In this document: piece by piece, positions 6,016 to 12,957 of the stretch
Position numbering within the stretch: position 1 is the first letter of the stretch
How the letters are laid out: every line of letters begins with the position of its first letter
From: Bacillota bacterium
GTDB taxonomy: Bacteria; Bacillota_I; Bacilli_A; MOL361; Turicibacteraceae
NCBI GenBank assembly: GCA_003486705.1
Contig: DNGE01000117.1
Coordinates: forward strand, 1-14,507
DNA: 14,507 bases
Direction: 5' to 3'
Notes under the pieces: generated by a model
Seen by the model: only the letters and a program-made list of their open reading frames with translations
Database searches by the model: none
What the model was told of the DNA's origin: nothing
Program-made: the position numbers and the translations under genes

Positions 6016-6900
6016 ATGATTTGTGCTCAAAATAGCAAAATCAAATTAACAGTGGCTAAAAATGGTGCTGAAATTAAAAGTATTAAGCAGATAGAAAATG
6101 GATTAGAGTACATGTGGCAAGCAAATCCGAATGTATGGGGACGAACAGCACCGGTATTATTTCCGATTGTTGGACGTTTAAGTGAAGATACGTTTTTGCA
6201 TAACGGTGTGGCATATCACATGAGTCAACATGGATTTGCGCGTGATACAGCATTTGAACTTGTGCAACAGTCAGATGAAATACTTGTCTTTGAAATGAAG
6301 TCTAATGATAAGACAAGAGCGATGTATCCATTTGATTTTATCTTCCAAATTAAATATGAGTTAGTTGAAAATGAAGTGTTAGTGACGTGGCGCGTTGTTA
6401 ATGATGGATTAGAACCGATGTATTTTTCAATCGGTGCGCACCCAGGATTTAATATTCATTTATCTGAAAATGACGTGTTAACAGATTATTATTTACATTT
6501 TAAAGATAGTGATGGGGTTTCGACGTTATTATTTAATCAACAAACCGGACGTGTTTATAAGGATAAAGAAACAATCATTGAAGGTTTGAAGCTCTTACCA
6601 CTATCAGCTGATTTATTTGCTGAATATGGAGCACTCATTATAGATGGTGAAACAGAGATTACCTTAGCAAGTTATGAGCATGATCATGAAGTGAAGGTAT
6701 CATTTGAAGGATTCCCACTTGTCGGCATTTGGACGGCAGTTAATGAAAAAGGAGTTGCAGGTGAGTTTGTTTGCATTGAACCATGGTTTGGTCATGGCGA
6801 TGATGTGGAAGCACCACAAGAGCTAAAAGATAAAAAAGGGATTCAAACATTAGAGTCGTCTCAAGTCTTTGAAGCCACTTATCGTATGATGTTTAAATAA
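6016..6900 (+). CDS. Aldose 1-epimerase-like protein, LacX family
   Basis: A galactose-mutarotase-fold protein (294 aa) of the LacX/YeaD-like branch, which interconverts alpha and beta anomers of an aldose or sugar phosphate; the real substrate is unknown. Visible motifs: the WQANPNVWGRTAPVLFPIVG core (residues 35-54), QHGFARD (71-77, His72), IGAHPGFN (139-146, His142) and CIEPWFGH (253-260, likely catalytic Glu255). These are the expected two histidines and glutamate. ATG 6016 is preceded by AAGGAGGG (6002-6009) at 6 bases. It sits between manA and pgcA, which suggests a role in hexose or hexose-phosphate use. A second, distinct GalM is encoded at 10183-11190. No terminator follows, so transcription may continue into pgcA. 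Confidence 0.85.
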   Translation: MICAQNSKIKLTVAKNGAEIKSIKQIENGLEYMWQANPNVWGRTAPVLFPIVGRLSEDTFLHNGVAYHMSQHGFARDTAFELVQQSDEILVFEMKSNDKTRAMYPFDFIFQIKYELVENEVLVTWRVVNDGLEPMYFSIGAHPGFNIHLSENDVLTDYYLHFKDSDGVSTLLFNQQTGRVYKDKETIIEGLKLLPLSADLFAEYGALIIDGETEITLASYEHDHEVKVSFEGFPLVGIWTAVNEKGVAGEFVCIEPWFGHGDDVEAPQELKDKKGIQTLESSQVFEATYRMMFK

Positions 6901-6971
6901 GAATGTCGAAAATTAGAGAACTAAGAAATTGCTTACAAAAATGGTGAGGTGTTATTTTTTGCCTTTTAGTA

Positions 6972-6980
6972 TGATATAAT
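6972..6980 (+). promoter_or_regulatory. pgcA: Extended -10 promoter for pgcA
   Basis: TGATATAAT is a perfect extended -10 box, 34 bases before the pgcA start. The -35 region is poor (TTATTT, 6952-6957, at 17 bases). It lets pgcA be transcribed independently of manA and the epimerase gene. Confidence 0.65.
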
Positions 6981-7014
6981 TAGGTCGTTGGAGACGAAAA
7001 ACAGGAGGTATATG

Positions 7015-8739
7015 ATGTCTTTTGAAGTAGAATACAAAAAATGGTTAGCACAACCAAACTTAGAAACATATTTAAAAACACAGTTAGAAAACATGAATGA
7101 AACACAAAAGGAAGATGCTTTTTATAAGGATTTAGAGTTCGGTACAGGGGGAATGCGTGGAGAAGTAGGTCCAGGTACAAACCGTATGAACATTTATACA
7201 ATTCGCAAAGCCAATGAAGGATTTGCACAATTTTTATTACAAAAAGGTGACGCTGTGAAAGAAGCGGGAATCGTTATTGCTTATGACTGCCGTCATTTCT
7301 CACCTGAGTTTGCCATGGAATCTGCAAAAGTTATGGCAAGCCACGGAATTAAAGCGTATGTGTTTGAATCGTTACGACCAACACCTGAATTATCATTTGC
7401 TGTTCGTCATTTAAATGCTGCGGGGGGAATCGTGGTAACAGCTTCTCATAATCCACCTGAATATAATGGATATAAAATTTATGATGAAACAGGATGTCAA
7501 TTAGTTCCGGCTGAAGCGGATCAAGTTATTGCATTAGTTGACGCTATTCATAATGTATTCGATATTGAAGTTAAATCAGAAGAAGAATTAAAAGCTGCTG
7601 GATTAATTGAAATCATCGGAGCTGAAATTGATGATATCTATACTGAAAAAGTAAAAGCGTTAGAAATCAATAACGAAATCAATAAAAAGGATTTAAAAAT
7701 TGTCTTCACACCATTACACGGAACAGCTAACATTCCTGCACGTCGCGTGTTAACGGAATGTGGATACGAGCAATTATTCGTTGTAGAAGAGCAATGTGTG
7801 CCAGATCCTAACTTCTCAACAGTAAAATCGCCAAACCCTGAAGATGCATCGGCTTTCGCTATGGCCATCGATTTAGGAAAAGAGAAAGATGCAGATATCT
7901 TAATTGCAACAGACCCAGATGCAGACCGCGTTGGTTTAGCAGTTAAAGATCCTAGTGGAGAGTATGTCTTATTAACAGGAAACCAAACAGGTGCCATCTT
8001 AATTCACTACATCTTATCATCTAAAAAAGCAAAGGGTACATTACCTGCAAAAGGTAAAGTATTCAATACCGTTGTAACATCTGATATGGGAGCTAAAATC
8101 GCTCGTTCTTATGGATTTGAAATTGTTTCAACATTAACAGGATTTAAATTTATCGGAGAACAAGCTCGCTTAATTGAAGATACAGAATATGAATATGTAT
8201 TCGGATATGAAGAATCTTATGGATACTTAATTGGAGACTTCGTACGTGATAAAGATTCAATTCAATCGGTTTTAATGTGTGCTGAAGCTGCTGCGTTTTA
8301 TAAAGAGCAAGGTAAAACATTATACGATGTGTTAATGGAGTTATACGAGACTTACGGATGCTACCGTGAAGCATTAGTTAACATTACACTAAAAGGAAAA
8401 GAAGGAGCGGATAAAATCCAAGCTATTTTAGGTGATTTCCGTGAATTCACACCATTAACAGTAGCAGAGCGCGCTGTTGTAACAGTTGAAGATTATGAAA
8501 CATCTGAACGCACTGATTTAGAAAGTGATACAACGACTGAGATTAACTTACCAAAATCTAATGTATTAAAATACACATTAGCAGACGGATCTTGGTTCGT
8601 GTTACGTCCATCAGGAACAGAACCAAAAGCAAAAGTTTACATTGGAGTTATCGATGAATCAATTGAATCTGCTGATGCAACCATTGAAAAAATCAAAGAA
8701 GATGTGTTAGCTCGCGTTAACAATATCATTGGCGAATAA
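7015..8739 (+). CDS. pgcA: Alpha-phosphoglucomutase (phosphohexomutase family)
   Basis: A cytosolic enzyme (574 aa; B. subtilis PgcA is ~580) interconverting glucose-1-P and glucose-6-P, linking glycogen/maltodextrin breakdown and UDP-glucose synthesis to glycolysis; related enzymes also accept mannose phosphates. Four signatures are in order: FGTGGMRG (residues 42-49), active-site TASHNPPEYNGYK with phosphoserine near Ser144, metal-binding DPDADR (300-305), sugar-binding GYEESYGY (397-404) and phosphate-binding RPSGTEPK (531-538). I chose ATG 7015 because AGGAGGT (7003-7009) is 5 bases upstream; ATG 7012 is just 3 bases from AGGAGG, and a TTG at 6988 in frame precedes the ribosome binding site. 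It has its own promoter and a strong terminator. Confidence 0.95.
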   Translation: MSFEVEYKKWLAQPNLETYLKTQLENMNETQKEDAFYKDLEFGTGGMRGEVGPGTNRMNIYTIRKANEGFAQFLLQKGDAVKEAGIVIAYDCRHFSPEFAMESAKVMASHGIKAYVFESLRPTPELSFAVRHLNAAGGIVVTASHNPPEYNGYKIYDETGCQLVPAEADQVIALVDAIHNVFDIEVKSEEELKAAGLIEIIGAEIDDIYTEKVKALEINNEINKKDLKIVFTPLHGTANIPARRVLTECGYEQLFVVEEQCVPDPNFSTVKSPNPEDASAFAMAIDLGKEKDADILIATDPDADRVGLAVKDPSGEYVLLTGNQTGAILIHYILSSKKAKGTLPAKGKVFNTVVTSDMGAKIARSYGFEIVSTLTGFKFIGEQARLIEDTEYEYVFGYEESYGYLIGDFVRDKDSIQSVLMCAEAAAFYKEQGKTLYDVLMELYETYGCYREALVNITLKGKEGADKIQAILGDFREFTPLTVAERAVVTVEDYETSERTDLESDTTTEINLPKSNVLKYTLADGSWFVLRPSGTEPKAKVYIGVIDESIESADATIEKIKEDVLARVNNIIGE

Positions 8740-8742
8740 ACT

Positions 8743-8773
8743 AAAATCACCCGCTTAGCGGGTGATTTTTTTT
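8743..8773 (+). terminator. Intrinsic terminator of pgcA
   Basis: AAAATCACCCGC (8743-8754) pairs perfectly with GCGGGTGATTTT (8758-8769) around loop TTA, followed by further Ts to 8773. A textbook Rho-independent terminator. Confidence 0.95.
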
Positions 8774-8959
8774 AACGCCTAAATTTTTAAATATATGCAA
8801 ACTAAATAATATTATTGCAATATCTAGATGATTTTAGGTTGAAAAACAACTAGATTTCTAGCAAAAAGAAGCTGTTTTTAGCATTTTATTACGTTATTAT
8901 GAGAAAGATGTCGCTTTCATTTTCCGACATCAAATTCGAATTAAAAGTTACAAAATGAA

Positions 8960-8974
8960 TGTAAACGTTTTACA
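8960..8974 (+). promoter_or_regulatory. Operator-like dyad TGTAAA-CGT-TTTACA
   Basis: A perfect 6-bp inverted repeat with a CG-containing centre, in LacI-family/cre style but one base longer than the standard 14-nt cre. It shares the half-site TGTAAACG with sites at 8991, 12249-12262 and 12958-12971. It lies about 109 bp upstream of the predicted start near 9076. Confidence 0.55.
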
Positions 8975-8990
8975 CGGTGTCAAAAAATGT

Positions 8991-9004
8991 TGTAAACGGT
9001 TAAC
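8991..9004 (+). promoter_or_regulatory. Second operator-like site TGTAAACGGTTAAC
   Basis: Same TGTAAACG half-site as the element at 8960-8974, with a less perfect second half. The two CG centres are 31 bp apart, about three helical turns, so proteins bound there would sit on the same DNA face. It lies upstream of the predicted -35, a position compatible with activation or looping. Confidence 0.45.
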
Positions 9005-9040
9005 TATTGAGAAAATTACTATATTTTGTAAGTTGTAAGA

Positions 9041-9069
9041 TTTTCAAACTGAAATTAAGATGCTAAAAT
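9041..9069 (+). promoter_or_regulatory. Promoter of the IF2_N/half-synthase gene
   Basis: -35 TTTTCA (9041-9046), a 17-base spacer and an extended -10 TGCTAAAAT (9061-9069). The transcript would start near 9076, giving a ~36-nt leader. Confidence 0.55.
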
Positions 9070-9111
9070 GTAGTTATATGTTAAAGATTGTTTAACAGGG
9101 GGGACATAAAC

Positions 9112-10101
9112 ATGCGTGTATATGAATTTGCAAGACAACACGGAAAAACAAGTAAAGAAATTATTACATTCTGTCATGAACTAGGAATAGAAGTAAAAGC
9201 TGCACAATCAGTACTAAAAGAAGAGGCACTTGTCCTTTTAAATAATAACTTTGGAAACGGTAAAGATACTCAAGTTCAAGTAGAACAAGCCGTGAAGCCA
9301 AAAGCAAAATCAAAAGCAAAACCAAAAGCTAAAAAAGAAAAAAATGAAACAATAGACGTGACAGAAAAAGAAAAAGAAAAAGATAAAGATAAAACATTAT
9401 ATGTCGTGACAGAATGTGCACCATTTACAACGCTTGGTCAATTAGGTGATACAGCGTTACAATTTACAAAAGATCATGATAATGTAGTCGTTGTATTACC
9501 GAAGTATGCGTGCATTGATGAAGGATTTACTTCAAAAATGGAACGCGTCCAATCAGCAACAATCAAAGTAGGGTGGCGTGAACAAGGTGCTGATTTATTT
9601 AAATTAGTACAAGATTCAGTGACGTTTTATTTTGTGGGAAATGAGTATTATTTTAACCGTGAAGAAATTTACGGATATGGTGATGATGTTGAGCGTTTTG
9701 CGTTTTTCAACCGTGCCGTACTTGAATTATTACCAGTTGTTGAATCGAGTATTAATCACATTCAAGTGAATGATTGGCATACGAGTCTAGTTCCACTATT
9801 AATAAATGTGGATTATTCAAATCATGATTTCTATACGAATGCACAAACAACATTAAATATTCACGATTTACAATATCAAGGATGGTTTGATGCAAAAGTT
9901 TTAACTGATGTGGTTGGAATTAGTCATGCTTACTATGAAAATGGTCTGACTCGAATGGGAGATCGTGTTAACTTATTGAAGAGTGGAATTATGACAGCTT
10001 CAAATGTGACGATTAATGAAGCGAGTCGTGCGCAAATGAATTTACCAGACATGATTGAAAGTGGGATGACTGCACTTTTAACATCAAAAGTTTCTGCTTA
10101 A
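9112..10101 (+). CDS. IF2 N-terminal domain fused to the N-terminal half of a glycogen/starch synthase
   Basis: A 329-aa protein of unknown function in three parts. Residues 1-47 (MRVYEFARQHGKTSKEIITF onward, with ELGIEVKAAQSVL) match the IF2_N domain of translation initiation factor IF2. Residues ~51-94 are a Lys/Glu/Ala-rich, probably disordered linker. Residues 95-329 resemble the GT5 N-terminal domain of glycogen synthase: LYVVTECAPF (96-105), FNREEIYGYGDDVERFAFFN (181-200), VNDWHTSLVPLL (219-230) and LNIHDLQYQGWFDAKVL (248-264). The usual KTGGL nucleotide-sugar loop is degenerate (TTLGQL, 106-111), and the whole C-terminal GT-B domain, which carries the ADP-glucose site and catalytic Arg/Lys/Glu, is absent. 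It is therefore unlikely to be a normal synthase. ATG 9112 follows AGGGGGG (9097-9103) at 8 bases; the frame is open up to a TTG at 9088. A terminator begins 5 bases after the stop, so it is not a visible frameshift. Possible roles are a glucan-binding or regulatory pseudoenzyme. Confidence 0.82.
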   Translation: MRVYEFARQHGKTSKEIITFCHELGIEVKAAQSVLKEEALVLLNNNFGNGKDTQVQVEQAVKPKAKSKAKPKAKKEKNETIDVTEKEKEKDKDKTLYVVTECAPFTTLGQLGDTALQFTKDHDNVVVVLPKYACIDEGFTSKMERVQSATIKVGWREQGADLFKLVQDSVTFYFVGNEYYFNREEIYGYGDDVERFAFFNRAVLELLPVVESSINHIQVNDWHTSLVPLLINVDYSNHDFYTNAQTTLNIHDLQYQGWFDAKVLTDVVGISHAYYENGLTRMGDRVNLLKSGIMTASNVTINEASRAQMNLPDMIESGMTALLTSKVSA

Positions 10102-10105
10102 TTAG

Positions 10106-10135
10106 AAAGGATGAGCCATTTTGCTCATCCTTTTT
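10106..10135 (+). terminator. Intrinsic terminator of the half-synthase gene
   Basis: AAAGGATGAGC (10106-10116) pairs with GCTCATCCTTT (10123-10133) around loop CATTTT and continues in Ts to 10135. It starts 5 bases after the stop codon. Confidence 0.93.
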
Positions 10136-10150
10136 AAACGTATCTAAAAG

Positions 10151-10184
10151 AAATGGCGCCCAATTGCTTGGCGCCATTTTTTTT
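10151..10184. terminator. Bidirectional terminator, mainly for galM
   Basis: AAATGGCGCC (10151-10160) pairs with GGCGCCATTT (10170-10179), with a 9-nt loop. Read on the plus strand an 8-T run follows (10177-10184) and overlaps the galM stop codon. Read on the minus strand, the stem follows the galM stop and leads into TTTCTTTT. It is therefore the galM terminator and a second plus-strand barrier behind 10106-10135. Confidence 0.9.
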
Positions 10185-11190
10185 ATGCTTTTGTAAATTG
10201 GAAGGTTACGTGTTTTTCGTAAACGTCACCTGGTCTTAAAATTTGCGTTGATATATCATAAGGGACATAGTGAGGCTCAATGCAAAGCCCTAGATGTTTT
10301 TCCCCGCGACGGTTGTTTTCAAACATTGTCTCTTCAGTAATAAAGTTTCCACAGTAAAATTGAGCTGAAGGGGCATCTGTATAAACGGTTAATTGACGAT
10401 TTGAAACAGAATCTTTAACTGTTGCAACTTTTCCGATGTTATTAAAGATGTAACAGTGATCGTATCCAAATCCTTTTTCAAATAATGGGGTTGCCACTTT
10501 GTTGCTTGCATCAATAACGGTTGGTGTTGTGAAATCAAAGATGGTATTTTTAACAGGCACTAAGTTTTGAGTAAAGGCTTGTGCCTCATCAATTTCTGCT
10601 ACATAATCTGCCTCAAGCATAACTTCGTGATTGTTAATATTTGTTTGAAGGTTCCCTGAAAGATTAAAGTAGGCATGGTGCGTTAGGTTGACGATTGTCG
10701 CAGCATCTGTTGTTGCTTTAAACGTGATTTTAAATTGGTCACCGTCTAATTCATATAAAGTTGTCACATCTAAGTTACCAGGGAAACCGTCGATTTGAGC
10801 AGGTAGTGATGTGGTTAGACGATATCCCGTTTCCATTTGTTCAACGTTCCATACGGCATGAGTTAAGTTTTCAGCGCCTCCGTGTAAGTTGTTTGGGCCA
10901 TTGTTAATATCGACTTGATACGTTTTTCCATCAATCTCGAATTGTCCATTTTTGATACGGTTAGCGGTGCGCCCAACAATCGCGTTTAAGTAATATCCGT
11001 TGTTTAAATAATCCACTGGGTTTTCGTAATTTAATACTAGGTTTTGTTCATAGTTATCAGAAGCCATTGCAATCTTTGTTAAGGCCCCACCGATATTAAT
11101 AAATCTAACGTCTAAAGCATCATTTTGCATCTGGTACTCAGTGATTGTGATATCTTGAATAGTTTCTAATGGTTTTATGTTAAATTTCAT
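10183..11190 (-). CDS. galM: Galactose mutarotase (aldose 1-epimerase)
   Basis: A cytosolic enzyme (335 aa, typical length) that interconverts alpha- and beta-D-galactose or glucose, the entry step to the Leloir pathway. Motifs in order: IVGRTANRI (residues 71-79, Arg74), NGPNNLHGG (97-105, His103), VNLTHHAYFNL (167-177, catalytic His171), GFGYDHCY (240-247, Asp244), APSAQFYCGNF (273-283) and GLCIEPHYVP (301-310, catalytic base Glu305). ATG 11190 is preceded by AAGGGGGA (11198-11205) at 7 bases. It lies 23 bases downstream of the LacI-type regulator on the same strand, with no promoter or terminator between, so the two are one operon. No galK, galT or galE is in the window. Confidence 0.95.
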   Translation of the reverse strand: MKFNIKPLETIQDITITEYQMQNDALDVRFINIGGALTKIAMASDNYEQNLVLNYENPVDYLNNGYYLNAIVGRTANRIKNGQFEIDGKTYQVDINNGPNNLHGGAENLTHAVWNVEQMETGYRLTTSLPAQIDGFPGNLDVTTLYELDGDQFKITFKATTDAATIVNLTHHAYFNLSGNLQTNINNHEVMLEADYVAEIDEAQAFTQNLVPVKNTIFDFTTPTVIDASNKVATPLFEKGFGYDHCYIFNNIGKVATVKDSVSNRQLTVYTDAPSAQFYCGNFITEETMFENNRRGEKHLGLCIEPHYVPYDISTQILRPGDVYEKHVTFQFTKA

Positions 11191-11213
11191 GTATAAATCC
11201 CCCTTGTTATGAA

Positions 11214-12218
11214 TTATAGACTGCTATCACGTAAAATAAGATTTGTTGGAATCATGACTTTTTTTGCAATTTCACGATCGTTAGTTAGACGTTCTTTCAT
11301 TAATTCCATTGCTGTTGTTCCGAGATGTTTTGTGTTCATATCAATCGTTGAAAGTGATGGAATGGTGTATTGTGACAGTGAGATATTGTCGTAGCTAATA
11401 ATTGAAACAACATCAGGCACACGAATGTGGTGTTCATTTAAGGCTTTTAAACACCCCATCGCCATAGCATCTGAAGCGACTATATAACAGTCGAGTAACG
11501 CATCTGAGGCAATGATTGAAGACATGATATCATAGCCAGAGTCTGCTGTGAATTTCCCAAGTTTAATATCATACTGATTAAAGTCCTTTGTTTTTTTCAT
11601 TTCTTTAGAGAACGTCACTAAGCGAATATCTAAAAGTTCTTCACCATCTAATGTTTTTTCAACGCCACAAATAAATCCAATACTTTTAAACTGCTGTGAT
11701 TTAAAGTGATTAATAATTTGTCGTGTCGCATTTTTTAAATCCCCAACCACCACGTCAATGTTATAGTGATTTGTCCAACAATCAACTAAAACGATGTGAG
11801 GGAATTTGTCATGTAAGGTTTGAAGTTCTTGGTCACTGTATTTTCCAAGTGCAATAATACCTTCAACATTTAAATCTTTTAGTTCATCTAATGATTTTGA
11901 TTTTAAATAACACTTATGTAAGTGAATACCTTGTTCCTCACAATGTTTTTCAATGGCAAGGCGAATAGATAAGTAATAAGGATCAGTTAATTCATCTTCA
12001 ACCGAATACCAATATACCAGTCCAATATTCATGACAGACTCTGTTTTTCCTACTTTATGACGCTTACTTGGAGGTAAATAATTCAGTTCTTCTGCCACAG
12101 TCATAATTTTTAAACGTGTCTCATCAGAGACATTAAAACTTTTATCTTGATTAAGCACACGTGAAACAGTGGTAATAGAAAATCCTGTTAACTGTGCAAT
12201 GTCTTTAATCTTTGCCAT
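11214..12218 (-). CDS. LacI/GalR-family transcriptional regulator
   Basis: A sugar-responsive DNA-binding protein (334 aa). The N-terminal helix-turn-helix is clear: IKDIAQLTGFSITTVSRVLN (residues 4-23), followed by the hinge-helix region through LNYLPPS (45-51). The rest is a periplasmic-binding-protein-like effector domain, including DPYYLSIRLAIEKHCEEQGI (79-98), which resembles streptococcal/lactobacillar GalR proteins. Effector is unknown; galactose or a derivative is the best inference because galM is the next gene in the operon. ATG 12218 follows AGGGGGC (12224-12229) at 5 bases. An operator-like site overlaps its predicted transcription start, so it is probably autoregulated or under catabolite repression. 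Confidence 0.9.
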   Translation of the reverse strand: MAKIKDIAQLTGFSITTVSRVLNQDKSFNVSDETRLKIMTVAEELNYLPPSKRHKVGKTESVMNIGLVYWYSVEDELTDPYYLSIRLAIEKHCEEQGIHLHKCYLKSKSLDELKDLNVEGIIALGKYSDQELQTLHDKFPHIVLVDCWTNHYNIDVVVGDLKNATRQIINHFKSQQFKSIGFICGVEKTLDGEELLDIRLVTFSKEMKKTKDFNQYDIKLGKFTADSGYDIMSSIIASDALLDCYIVASDAMAMGCLKALNEHHIRVPDVVSIISYDNISLSQYTIPSLSTIDMNTKHLGTTAMELMKERLTNDREIAKKVMIPTNLILRDSSL

Positions 12219-12248
12219 AAGAGCCCCCTAACATGAATATGCTATTTT

Positions 12249-12262
12249 TATTAGCGTTTACA
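12249..12262 (-). promoter_or_regulatory. Operator/cre at the regulator-galM promoter
   Basis: Read on the minus strand the site is TGTAAACGCTAATA; on the plus strand, TATTAGCGTTTACA, it matches cre consensus TGWNANCGNTNWCA at 13 of 14 positions. It overlaps the predicted transcription start near 12261, an arrangement typical of repression. It shares TGTAAACGCTA with the site before glpK. Confidence 0.65.
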
Positions 12263-12267
12263 ATTTA

Positions 12268-12296
12268 ATTTTAACATCTTCTTGCTGAAATGGAAA
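12268..12296 (-). promoter_or_regulatory. Promoter of the regulator-galM operon
   Basis: On the minus strand: -35 TTTCCA (12296-12291), a 17-base spacer, and an extended -10 TGTTAAAAT (12276-12268). The transcript would start near 12261, within the operator. Confidence 0.6.
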
Positions 12297-12548
12297 TAAC
12301 ACATTAGTATTTTAGTAAACTTAAGCCATGATTTTACTTAAAAAGAGAATTAAAATTTCGGTAAGTTAGTCTTTCCTCTCATGAGTCTACAATTTTGATA
12401 ATTACAAAAAAACAAACCTAATTATTTTGCACCACTAAGGGAATGAAGTACATGTAAAAATAGTTTGAGCACATCATGAGATATAGGCAATGAATACAGA
12501 AGTTCATAGCAAAATCCTACGCTTTATTTCAAACCAAAAAAAGTCCAT

Positions 12549-12581
12549 AAAAAAAATAGCACCTCTAGGTTGTGCTATTTT
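12549..12581 (-). terminator. Intrinsic terminator on the minus strand
   Basis: AAAATAGCAC and GTGCTATTTT form a perfect 10-bp stem (12553-12562 with 12572-12581) with a 9-nt loop. On the minus strand an 8-T run follows (12556-12549); on the plus strand only four Ts. An outer pair, GTCCAT (12543-12548) with ATGGAC (12584-12589), widens the palindrome to 47 bases. Confidence 0.75.
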
Positions 12582-12645
12582 AAATGGACATAAGCAGCTA
12601 ATTTTGTTTTAGTTCCTTACATTAATAATAATTATAATCAACAAC
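12549..12645 (-). ncRNA. Candidate ~97-nt small RNA gene
   Basis: On the minus strand, a consensus promoter (-35 TTGACA, 17-base spacer, -10 TAAACT) predicts a start near 12645. An intrinsic terminator ends at about 12549. The 97 bases between hold no frame with a good start: AAGGAA is followed only by very short frames. I do not recognise the RNA family. A short leader peptide or a remnant of a larger gene is an alternative. Confidence 0.4.
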
Positions 12646-12651
12646 AAGTAT

Positions 12652-12680
12652 AGTTTACCAATAAAAGGCTGTTTTGTCAA
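12652..12680 (-). promoter_or_regulatory. Consensus promoter on the minus strand in the glpK-galR gap
   Basis: TTGACA (12680-12675) is a perfect -35 box, followed after 17 bases by TAAACT (12657-12652). It is the only perfect -35 box I found before any gene here. It reads away from glpK, and no protein gene follows before the terminator at 12549-12581. Confidence 0.6.
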
Positions 12681-12946
12681 AAAATATAACAACCGATATT
12701 GTTAAGATTTAGTTAACTGAAAACAATAATTAAACAATTCATTGCAGTGTCTGGCGAATATTAAGATGTCAATCTAGCAATCGATGTCAAAAATGACGAT
12801 ACGAGGTGAGCGTTAGATTAGTTTAATCATTAGGAAAATTCGAGATTTTATGGATAATTAATTGTTTTGAAAAATATAATTTAAGAAGGATGGGTGAAGG
12901 TTTCATTCATCAATTTTATTTTAGCCATTTGCGAATGAGAGGGACA

Positions 12947-12955
12947 TGTTATAAT
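12947..12955 (+). promoter_or_regulatory. glpK: Extended -10 promoter of glpK
   Basis: TGTTATAAT is a perfect extended -10 box. The -35 is weak (TTGCGA at 12929-12934, 15 bases away). The start would be near 12962, giving a leader of about 28 nt. Confidence 0.7.
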
Positions 12956-12957
12956 AT

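Larger units (their letters stand above)
8774..9111 (+). promoter_or_regulatory. Regulatory gap upstream of the half-synthase gene
   Basis: A 338-base A/T-rich gap with no supported gene. It contains CTAGA-TT-TCTAG (inverted repeat near 8850-8861), a hairpin GATGTCG (8907-8913) with CGACATC (8925-8931), two operator-like dyads (8960-8974 and 8991-9004) and a promoter with -10 at 9064-9069. The ribosome binding site CAGGGGGG is at 9097-9103. Confidence 0.5.

Noticed and set aside
7638..7997. 119-aa reading frame on the minus strand inside pgcA
   Set aside because: It is entirely antisense to the well-supported pgcA coding sequence, with no promoter or ribosome binding site.
9112..10101. Half-synthase as a frameshifted or interrupted glycogen synthase
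   Set aside because: A terminator starts 5 bases after the stop and galM converges right behind it; no sequence for the missing C-terminal domain is present in any frame.
11209..11394. 61-aa plus-strand frame opposite the galR-like gene
   Set aside because: Overlaps the 3' end of a clear LacI-family gene and has no ribosome binding site or recognisable motif.
12543..12589. 47-base palindrome GTCCAT...ATGGAC as an insertion-sequence or MITE remnant
   Set aside because: The ends resemble transposon-like inverted repeats, but no transposase fragment, target duplication or second copy is visible; the core behaves as a terminator for a minus-strand promoter.
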